5,142 bases of DNA, from positions 1-5,142 of the forward strand of contig JANXUN010000475.1 in assembly GCA_025356185.1 (NCBI GenBank). Direction: 5' to 3'. The notes below the pieces were generated by a model. That model saw only the letters and a list, made by a program, of their open reading frames with translations, searched no databases and was not told the origin of the DNA. Below, in pieces: positions 1 to 5,142 of the stretch. Every line of letters starts with the position of its first letter. Within the stretch, counting starts at the first letter, position 1. Source of the stretch: Gemmatimonadaceae bacterium. Lineage in GTDB: Bacteria; Gemmatimonadota; Gemmatimonadetes; Gemmatimonadales; Gemmatimonadaceae. Made by a program: the position numbers and the translations under genes.

Positions 1-792
1 AGTGCGCGCAAAGCGGGCACTGATGTCATGATTGATCAGTATCCCTACACGGCAACGCACACGGGCATCGGCGTGCTCGTGCCGTCGTGGGCGATGGCCG
101 GTGGCGACAAGGAGTTCGAGAAGCGCCTTGCAATTCCCGCACTTAAAGACAGCATCGTGCGCGGCATTATCGACAACATCGTCAACGATCGCGGCGGTGG
201 CGATTTGGCGCGCGTGCAATTCTCGTCGGTGAAGTGGGACAAGTCACTGGAAGGAAAAACGCTCAAAGACTGGGCGATTCGTCGCAAGATGCCACCGACG
301 CCCGCCACGGGTGCTACGCTCGTTCTTGAAGCGATGCACAACGGCGGTGCAAACGCGATTTATCATGTGCTCGACGAGGGCGATGTCCGACGCATCATGG
401 CATATTCGCAAACGATGATTGCGAGTGACGGTCGATTATCACAGCCTGGCGACGGACATCCGCATCCACGCGCATACGGTACATTTCCGCGCGTGTTAGG
501 CGAGTACGTGCGCGTGCAGCATGTGCTCACGTTGCCACAAGCCGTACACAAGATGACGGCGATGCCCGCAGCGCGACTTGGCCTTACCGATCGCGGCGTG
601 CTGAAGGTTGGTGCATTTGCCGACGTCGTGGTGTTTGACGCCGCGATCGTCAAAGATCAAAGCACATTCGCCGAGCCGCATCAGTATCCGGTAGGGATCG
701 AGACGGTGATCGTCAACGGGCGAGTTGCCGTAAGCGCCGGGAAACCGACGGGTGTGAAAGCCGGTCGTGTGCTACAGCACGCGACGCACTGA
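1..792 (+). CDS. N-acyl-D-amino-acid deacylase (D-aminoacylase family amidohydrolase), 3' part only
   Basis: C-terminal half (263 codons) of a metal-dependent amidohydrolase that removes the acyl group from N-acyl-D-amino acids. The frame is open from base 1, so the true start lies upstream; the ATG at 28 is internal. Visible family signatures are DQYPYTA near window codon 12, an ASDG segment whose Asp (bases 427-429) fits the catalytic Asp of the family, HPHPRAYGTFPRVLGEYVR near codon 153, and the closing RLGLTDRGVLKVGAFADVVVFD, which returns to the small beta domain shared by urease-like amidohydrolases. Family members are usually about 480-580 residues, so half is missing. The N-terminal HxH and other metal ligands, and any signal peptide, lie outside the window. 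It converges with the dipeptidase gene across 8 bases, with no room for a separate terminator. A related D-amino-acid dipeptidase activity is possible; the family call is firm, the exact substrate is not. Confidence 0.9.
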   Translation, partial: SARKAGTDVMIDQYPYTATHTGIGVLVPSWAMAGGDKEFEKRLAIPALKDSIVRGIIDNIVNDRGGGDLARVQFSSVKWDKSLEGKTLKDWAIRRKMPPTPATGATLVLEAMHNGGANAIYHVLDEGDVRRIMAYSQTMIASDGRLSQPGDGHPHPRAYGTFPRVLGEYVRVQHVLTLPQAVHKMTAMPAARLGLTDRGVLKVGAFADVVVFDAAIVKDQSTFAEPHQYPVGIETVIVNGRVAVSAGKPTGVKAGRVLQHATH

Positions 793-800
793 TCGTTTCG

Positions 801-1814
801 CTACCGCGCAATCTTGTCGAACGCGACGTTGCCGATGCCGTAATCCTGCCAACTCGAATAGTCAAAGTGCCACCACTCCGACGGATTGATGACAAAGCCT
901 TGGGCGACCATCGCGTTGCGTAACAGCGCACGATGCCACCGTTGGAGCGCGGTTCCGCCGGGATAGTTCGCGTACGCGCGTCCAGTGCTTTCGTCGTACG
1001 TGCTGGGCATTTCAATGACGCGGCCGCTTTTCAAGTCGTACAACGTCAGATCGACTGCGGCGCCGCGATTGTGCTTGGATCCATCGGCAGGATTCGCGAC
1101 CAGCCAATGTTTGTCGACCGGCGTCGCATCCCAAAACATTTTGGTGACGTACCACGGGCGATACGCATCGTGAATCAGCACGCCATAGCCTAGTGGTTTG
1201 AGCGCGCGATGCGCTCGCACCACTGCCTCGGCGGGCGCACGCTGCATGAACGCGCGCGCTTCATCGTAAAACTTCGTGCCAAGGAAATTGTTGGTCGTCG
1301 CGTATCGAATTTCGAGCTTGATCGATTTGTCGAGAGTCACGAGTTCTACCAAATCGGAAACCTTGGCTGGTGGCTTTTCGACCGGCGGCGATGCCGCCAT
1401 CGCCTCGCGCCGAACGTCGGCTACGCTGCGCACCGGTGTCACGCGCAGCTGATTGGTTCCAGCCGCCGGCCCGACAGTCTGCTTTACGAGATGTGCGCGC
1501 GCGATCGCTTGTGCAGTGGTTCGCGCACGCGACGCTGAAGACTTTGCCGTGTCGACCAGAAACAGGCGCGCGCTGTCTTCAATCACGAACACGACTGCGC
1601 CGTTGCGATCGTATTCGCCGACTGCCGCACGCAGGCCGCTCGCTGCGGCAGGCGGCTTTGGTCCCGGTAACAATGGATTCACGCCGGCCGCAGTTTGCGC
1701 GAGCGCCGAACCGCGCGCACTCGACATCAGTGCGACACACGCGAACGCGACGTGCATCGCGCGACGCGCGCGAAATCCCAAGGTAACACCACAAGTGCGA
1801 CCGATCGTCGGCAT
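801..1814 (-). CDS. Secreted VanX-like D-alanyl-D-alanine dipeptidase (peptidase M15D)
   Basis: Zinc dipeptidase predicted to split D-Ala-D-Ala or similar D,D-dipeptides outside the cytoplasm. Numbered from the ATG at 1814 (337 aa): residues 1-39 form a signal peptide with an Arg-rich n-region, a hydrophobic stretch HVAFACVALM and an ALA|Q cleavage site. Residues 40-140 are a poorly defined region with two Pro/Ala-rich linkers. The catalytic domain runs from about 150 to the end. It has DAYRPW (Arg219, matching the VanX transition-state Arg), SKHNRGAAVDLTL with zinc ligands His248 and Asp255, and SEWWHFDY with catalytic Glu313 and zinc ligand His316; the H-x6-D and E-x2-H spacings are those of VanX. 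A longer start at 1859 adds 15 residues. I prefer 1814 because it gives a normal-length signal peptide, but no start has a Shine-Dalgarno match. There are no vanH or vanA partners, so it is probably a peptidoglycan-recycling or nutritional (DdpX-like) enzyme, not glycopeptide resistance. Confidence 0.9.
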   Translation of the reverse strand: MPTIGRTCGVTLGFRARRAMHVAFACVALMSSARGSALAQTAAGVNPLLPGPKPPAAASGLRAAVGEYDRNGAVVFVIEDSARLFLVDTAKSSASRARTTAQAIARAHLVKQTVGPAAGTNQLRVTPVRSVADVRREAMAASPPVEKPPAKVSDLVELVTLDKSIKLEIRYATTNNFLGTKFYDEARAFMQRAPAEAVVRAHRALKPLGYGVLIHDAYRPWYVTKMFWDATPVDKHWLVANPADGSKHNRGAAVDLTLYDLKSGRVIEMPSTYDESTGRAYANYPGGTALQRWHRALLRNAMVAQGFVINPSEWWHFDYSSWQDYGIGNVAFDKIAR

Positions 1815-1859
1815 AAAGAGTTCTGCGAAAGCGCTGCGACGACGATGTCCTCGCGACAT

Positions 1860-1927
1860 GCAACAGAAAGCACCGCACCAGAATATTACGATGATAATTC
1901 CAACATCGCAGCGCGCTACGCTACATC
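1860..1927. promoter_or_regulatory. Divergent intergenic spacer, candidate promoters
   Basis: This short spacer separates the leftward dipeptidase gene from rightward comM (113 bases if the dipeptidase starts at 1814). Bases 1882-1900 are clearly AT-richer than the surroundings. A GATAAT hexamer at 1893-1898 could be the -10 box for comM, and the overlapping complement reads TATCAT at 1896-1891 for the leftward gene. Neither has a convincing -35 box at 16-18 bases, so this rests on position and base composition only. Confidence 0.35.
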
Positions 1928-3493
1928 ATGCTCGCCGCCGCACATTCCGCCGCCGTACTCGGCATTGACGCCCTCGACATCATCGTCGAGGTGCATGTAG
2001 CCAACGGGCTACCTCAGTGGACGCTTGTGGGATTGGCCGCGACGGCGGTGAAGGAGAGCAGAGACCGCGTCGGGGCGGCTCTCGCCAACTCAGGGTTCGC
2101 CGTGCCGCCGCGAAGGATCACCGTGAACCTCCAGCCCGCCGACACACCAAAATCAGGCACGGCATTCGATTTGCCGATCGCACTCGCTCTGCTCGCGGCC
2201 AGCGGACAGCTGCCGGTGGACGCGCTGCAGGGCGTGTGTGCGATTGGAGAACTGGGACTCGATGGACAGCTGCGCGCAGTGCGCGGTGTGCTTGCTGTGG
2301 CGCGACACGTGTCAGCGACCAGCGATCTTCTGCTTATCGTGCCGCCTGACAACGTGGCTGAAGCGCTGCGCGTTCCCAATGCGCGCGTCGCGACGGCGAC
2401 GACCGTACTTGAATTGGTTGGTGCGTTGCGCGATCAATCGCTTCGCGCCGCGCCGCGCGTGCACAATCCGACGATCCGATTGGACGAAATGCCCGACTTA
2501 GGCGACGTCGTCGGACAAGAGATGGCCGTGCGGGCGCTCGAAATCGCTGCGGCTGGTGCGCACAATGCACTGCTCGTTGGTCCGCCGGGCGCGGGAAAAA
2601 CGATGTTGGCGAGACGCCTACCTGGCATCCTTCCGCCGCTCGACGACGATGAGATCCTAGACGTCATGGCGATTCACTCAGTCGCGGGATTACTGGGTGA
2701 TGCGCAGGGGGCGATGGCACAGGGAACACACCGTCCGTTCCGCGCGCCGCATCACTCGATCTCTACGGCCGGTTTGGTTGGCGGTGGTTCATGGCCAAGG
2801 CCGGGTGAGGTAAGCCTCGCGCATCGAGGCGTGTTGTTTCTTGATGAGCTGTCGCTGTTTCCCCGCAGCACGCTGGAGTCGCTGAGGCAACCGCTTGAAG
2901 ACGGCGTCGTGGTCGTTGCACGCGCGGCGCGCGCCATTCGGTTTCCGTCGCGCTTTTCACTGATCGCGGCAAGCAATCCATGTCCCTGCGGCTTTGCGGG
3001 CAGCACCGATCGCGCCTGCCGCTGCTCCATTGCGGATATCGAACGACATCGCGCGCGACTCTCGGGACCGTTGGCGGACCGCATCGATTTGCACGTGCAC
3101 GTTCAGCGCGTCCTACCCGAGGCGCTTGCTTCGCATCAGCCTGCCGAACGATCGAGCGGCGTGCGAGATCGCGTGATCATTGCGCGACGTCGCCAGCGAG
3201 TGCGCTACGCACGATCGGCTTCGGCGCTTCGCAGCGGCGACGACGCGGGACTCACCAATGCGTCCGCACCAACACGACTCCTGGCACCGGTGGCGCGCCT
3301 CGACGCAGACGCGCGCGCACTGCTTGTTCGCGCCGCCGATAAGCTGTCGCTATCGGCGCGCGCCTATCATCGCATTCTGCGCGTGGCACGCACTATCGCG
3401 GATCTCGACGATGTCGATGCCGTCACGCGCGAACATCTGGGCGAAGCGCTGCGCTTTCGTCCAGCGGTGGACCACCACGACGAGCGCTCGTGA
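1928..3493 (+). CDS. comM: ComM / YifB family Mg-chelatase-like AAA+ ATPase
   Basis: Cytoplasmic AAA+ ATPase of 521 aa, the usual size of the family. ComM is known as a hexameric helicase that promotes branch migration of incoming single-stranded DNA during natural transformation. Domains in order: a Lon-protease-like (ChlI) domain at about 20-165, with EVHVANGLP, VKESRDRV and an ADTPKSG-FDLPIALALL segment; the Mg-chelatase AAA+ core at about 190-395, with Walker A GPPGAGKT (218-225), FRAPHHSIS (271-279), Walker B VLFLDEL (302-308), a C-x-C-x9-C-x-C set (Cys352, 354, 364, 366) after the NPCPCG segment, and SGPLADRIDLHV with Arg385; and a C-terminal helical lid at about 455-510 with LSLSARAYHRILRVARTIADL. 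All key motifs are intact. ATG 1928 is the first in-frame start after a stop at 1895-1897, and no Shine-Dalgarno is visible. The protease gene follows directly, so co-transcription is plausible. Its presence hints at competence, but comM also occurs in species not known to transform. Confidence 0.96.
   Translation: MLAAAHSAAVLGIDALDIIVEVHVANGLPQWTLVGLAATAVKESRDRVGAALANSGFAVPPRRITVNLQPADTPKSGTAFDLPIALALLAASGQLPVDALQGVCAIGELGLDGQLRAVRGVLAVARHVSATSDLLLIVPPDNVAEALRVPNARVATATTVLELVGALRDQSLRAAPRVHNPTIRLDEMPDLGDVVGQEMAVRALEIAAAGAHNALLVGPPGAGKTMLARRLPGILPPLDDDEILDVMAIHSVAGLLGDAQGAMAQGTHRPFRAPHHSISTAGLVGGGSWPRPGEVSLAHRGVLFLDELSLFPRSTLESLRQPLEDGVVVVARAARAIRFPSRFSLIAASNPCPCGFAGSTDRACRCSIADIERHRARLSGPLADRIDLHVHVQRVLPEALASHQPAERSSGVRDRVIIARRRQRVRYARSASALRSGDDAGLTNASAPTRLLAPVARLDADARALLVRAADKLSLSARAYHRILRVARTIADLDDVDAVTREHLGEALRFRPAVDHHDERS
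1972..1991. repeat. Inverted repeat in the 5' coding region of comM
   Basis: CCTCGAC (1972-1978) and GTCGAGG (1985-1991) are perfect complements around a 6-base loop. The hairpin begins 44 bases after the comM start codon, inside sequence coding for conserved residues, so chance or codon use may explain it. Confidence 0.5.
1997..2012. repeat. Second hairpin in the 5' coding region of comM
   Basis: GTAGCC (1997-2002), a 4-base AACG loop and GGCTAC (2007-2012) form a perfect 6-bp stem. It lies 5 bases after the previous inverted repeat. No U-tract follows, so it is not an intrinsic terminator. Confidence 0.5.
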
Positions 3494-3538
3494 GTGATCT
3501 GTGGTACTTCGCGCTCCTTCAACTCGGTCTCGACTCTC

Positions 3539-4903
3539 ATGTCACCCTTGCTTTCATATATCACTTCGCATGCGCAACGAGCGGCGGTCGCTTGTGTACT
3601 AGTACTCACGTTCACCGCGTGCAGTGATCGCGAGACGCCACTCGCACCAATCGCAGGCGATGCCCGCGCCATACGCGCTCGCGATACCTCTTCCGTCAGC
3701 ACTCCAACTGTGGGGGAGAAACCGTCGACGCGATACGTCGTGGTGTTGCGCGATAGTGCCCCCGATCAGATCGACCGCATGGCCACCGAGCAGGCTAGCC
3801 GGTACAGCGGTCGCGTCACGCACGTATTCCATCACGCGCTGCATGGATACAGCGTGCAGCTCAACTCACCGACCGATGCGCAAATGCTCGCGCGCGATCC
3901 GCAGGTTGCACTCGTCGAAGCGGATCACCGGTTCAGTATCACCACCACGCAGAGCTCCGCGACGTGGGGTCTCGATCGACTCGATCAACACGAGCTACCG
4001 CTCAGCAAAACCTTCGCGTACACCGCGACTGCATCCAACGTCACGGCCTACATCATCGACACCGGCATTCGCTCGGCGCACAAACAGTTTGGCACGCGCG
4101 CATCGCTGGGATTTAATGCGCTGCCCCTCGCCGCGCCAAACGGTGACTGCAACGGCCACGGCACGCATGTCGCGGGCACCATTGGCGGCACGACGTACGG
4201 CGTAGCCAAAGGCGTGAAGCTCGTTGCCGTTCGCGTCTTAGACTGCGATGGTTCCGGAACAACGACGGACATCATTACGGGTATCGATTTTGTCATTGCA
4301 CAGAAGCGCGCCAAGCCCATGGTGCCCATGGTCGCGAACATGAGTCTTGGTGGAGAGATCTCGAGCGCACTTGATGCGGCCGTCGAGTCCTTGATATCGT
4401 CAGGGGTCATCGTGGTGGTGGCTGCAGGCAATAGCAACGACGACGCGTGCTATGAGTCGCCCGCTCGCGTTGCCGGCGCGTTGACCGTCGCGGCGACTAC
4501 CAATCGCGACGCCCGCGCGGCGTATTCGAATTACGGTCACTGCGTCGATCTGTTCGCCCCTGGATCGAGCATCATGTCGGCATGGTTTTCATCGAACAGC
4601 GCGACAAAGACGCTGAGTGGTACGTCGATGGCTGCACCGCACGCCGCAGGTGTCGCCGCGCTGTACTTGAGTGCGCATCCAACTGCCGCTGTTTCAGTGG
4701 TCGTAAAGGCGCTGGTTGCGGGCGCCACGTCGGGGAAGCTCACATCGACTGGGCCTGGCTCTCCGAACGCACTGCTTTTCTCGAGCTACCGATCCGCGAC
4801 GCTGTTGACGGCGCGACGTAACGTGGGGTGCCGTACTGTGCGAAGCGACGCTGACGAGACAGGTCGGCGTCGCGTCGCTACCTTTCACCGGAAGCGTGGA
4901 TAA
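3539..4903 (+). CDS. Lipoprotein-type subtilisin-like serine protease (S8, proteinase K/aqualysin type) with I9 prodomain
   Basis: Secreted serine endopeptidase of 454 aa from ATG 3539. Residues 1-28 form a lipoprotein-like signal, hydrophobic AAVACVLVLTFTA then Cys28, so the precursor may be lipid-anchored. An I9 inhibitor/chaperone prodomain spans about 64-133 (RYVVVLRDS to VALVEADHRF). The catalytic domain spans about 143-415: Asp174 in YIIDTGI, His207 in NGHGTHVAGT, oxyanion Asn298 in AAGNSND, and nucleophile Ser363 in SGTSMAAPH. Cysteines 204/236 and 304/335 reproduce the spacing of the two disulfides of aqualysin I, fitting an extracytoplasmic protein. The domain closes at SPNALLF; the remaining 39 residues or so are Arg-rich and resemble no domain I know. 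A GTG at 3494, directly after the comM stop, would add 15 residues; ATG 3539 gives a more typical signal length, though neither has a clear Shine-Dalgarno. The 45-base gap to comM suggests co-transcription. Confidence 0.92.
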   Translation: MSPLLSYITSHAQRAAVACVLVLTFTACSDRETPLAPIAGDARAIRARDTSSVSTPTVGEKPSTRYVVVLRDSAPDQIDRMATEQASRYSGRVTHVFHHALHGYSVQLNSPTDAQMLARDPQVALVEADHRFSITTTQSSATWGLDRLDQHELPLSKTFAYTATASNVTAYIIDTGIRSAHKQFGTRASLGFNALPLAAPNGDCNGHGTHVAGTIGGTTYGVAKGVKLVAVRVLDCDGSGTTTDIITGIDFVIAQKRAKPMVPMVANMSLGGEISSALDAAVESLISSGVIVVVAAGNSNDDACYESPARVAGALTVAATTNRDARAAYSNYGHCVDLFAPGSSIMSAWFSSNSATKTLSGTSMAAPHAAGVAALYLSAHPTAAVSVVVKALVAGATSGKLTSTGPGSPNALLFSSYRSATLLTARRNVGCRTVRSDADETGRRRVATFHRKRG

Positions 4904-4916
4904 TCGTCCCTTTTGC

Positions 4917-4920
4917 AGGA
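4917..4920 (+). promoter_or_regulatory. Ribosome binding site for the 3'-terminal small membrane protein
   Basis: AGGA lies 9 bases before the GTG at 4930, in the 26-base gap after the protease stop. It is the clearest Shine-Dalgarno in the window and decides the start of the next gene. Confidence 0.6.
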
Positions 4921-4929
4921 TCGCATCTC

Positions 4930-5142
4930 GTGGGCTGCTTGTCTCGAGTTGGCTGTTTCGTGGTGGTCGCTGGCGCCGCTGCAGTGGGCTATTGGCTATA
5001 TGGCAGTCGGCTGCCATCCAAGGTGTCGCAGGTAGCGAGTGCAACGACGGATAAAGTGATCGACGTCGCTTCGGACGCGGCACGCCGCGCGCGCGCGTCA
5101 TCACCAAAGGAAAACCCTCCACGCGGCACGTTACGCGTGGAT
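4930..5142 (+). CDS. Hypothetical single-pass membrane protein, 5' part only
   Basis: The frame stays open from GTG 4930 to the end of the window (71 codons), so the C-terminus is missing. I do not recognise the family. The protein starts MGCLSRVGCFVVVAGAAAV, giving a membrane helix or uncleaved signal anchor at about residues 7-24, with Arg6 before it and Arg27/Lys31 after it. Two early cysteines (3 and 9) flank the helix start; neither sits in a proper lipobox. Residues 30-56 (SKVSQVASATTDKVIDVASDAARRARA) look like an amphipathic, possibly coiled helix, followed by a Pro/Lys-rich stretch SSPKENPP. The AGGA at 4917-4920 supports this start, and the 26-base gap after the protease suggests co-transcription. 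From memory, short proteins opening with a similar GCL-R-GC-hydrophobic segment occur in Gemmatimonadota, but this is not verified. The competing leftward frame at 5122-4694 runs antisense to two genes and looks like a shadow. Confidence 0.6.
   Translation, partial: MGCLSRVGCFVVVAGAAAVGYWLYGSRLPSKVSQVASATTDKVIDVASDAARRARASSPKENPPRGTLRVD
5118..5141. repeat. Inverted repeat near the right edge
   Basis: TCCACGCG (5118-5125) and CGCGTGGA (5134-5141) are perfect 8-base complements around an 8-base loop. They lie inside the reading frame of the small membrane protein. The window ends one base later, so what follows cannot be seen. Confidence 0.5.

Noticed and set aside
790..803. Bidirectional terminator between the two convergent genes
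   Set aside because: Only 8 bases separate the stop codons and no stem with a T-tract is visible here.
801..1814. Part of a vancomycin resistance cluster
   Set aside because: The VanX-like catalytic motifs are complete, but no vanH, vanA/B ligase or vanRS gene is nearby, and the protein has a signal peptide, whereas resistance VanX works in the cytoplasm.
1453..1968. Rightward 171-residue open frame
   Set aside because: It runs antisense to the dipeptidase gene and into comM, is rich in Arg/Ala/Thr typical of shadow frames, and shows no family motif. The opposite strand has clear M15D motifs.
3556..3562. ATATATC in the protease leader as a promoter -10 box
   Set aside because: It lies downstream of the chosen ATG in the signal-peptide codons, and no -35 box stands at a usable distance.
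3490..3627. 45-residue frame beginning at a GTG that overlaps the comM stop codon
   Set aside because: The GTGA overlap is attractive, but there is no Shine-Dalgarno, and the frame overlaps the protease signal peptide and ends soon after it. Without homologues I treat it as chance.
4694..5122. Leftward 142-residue open frame at the right end
   Set aside because: It overlaps the conserved 3' part of the protease and the whole start of the membrane protein, is full of Arg/Pro/Ser and has no recognisable motif; probably a shadow.
1..5142. tRNA, rRNA, riboswitch, CRISPR array or insertion sequence
   Set aside because: Almost all bases belong to recognised genes. I saw no spaced direct repeats, no transposase motifs and no cloverleaf-like sequence.

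Overview
The window is gene-dense bacterial DNA of moderately high GC content, roughly 60% by eye. It holds five protein-coding genes and no RNA gene, insertion sequence or CRISPR array that I can see. The gene set suggests a Gram-negative environmental bacterium with secreted and lipid-anchored hydrolases. From memory of similar proteins, and the near absence of Shine-Dalgarno sequences, I lean towards Gemmatimonadota or a neighbouring lineage. That is an inference and the window has no taxonomic marker.

Left part (1-1859): the C-terminal half of an N-acyl-D-amino-acid deacylase (D-aminoacylase type amidohydrolase) runs rightwards off the left edge. It meets, tail to tail with an 8-base gap, a leftward gene for a secreted VanX-like D-Ala-D-Ala dipeptidase (peptidase M15D). 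Both enzymes act on D-amino-acid compounds such as peptidoglycan fragments or acylated D-amino acids, so the pair may form a small salvage or catabolic locus.

Middle (1860-3493): a short AT-richer divergent spacer leads into comM, a complete YifB/ComM-type AAA+ ATPase with an N-terminal Lon-protease-like domain. In characterised bacteria ComM is a hexameric helicase that drives branch migration during natural transformation. Two perfect short hairpins lie in its first 85 coding bases.

Right part (3494-5142): a proteinase-K/aqualysin-type subtilase follows comM closely. It has a lipoprotein-like signal, an I9 prodomain, a complete catalytic triad and the two cysteine pairs of aqualysin. Its C-terminal tail is short, arginine-rich and looks odd. 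After 26 bases, with a clear AGGA ribosome binding site and a GTG start, comes a small protein with one N-terminal membrane helix that runs off the right edge. comM, the protease and the small membrane protein share a strand with short gaps and could be one transcription unit.

Nothing here amounts to a clear undescribed system. The best leads are the D-amino-acid hydrolase pair, the reduced N-terminal domain of the dipeptidase, the protease tail and the unrecognised membrane protein.
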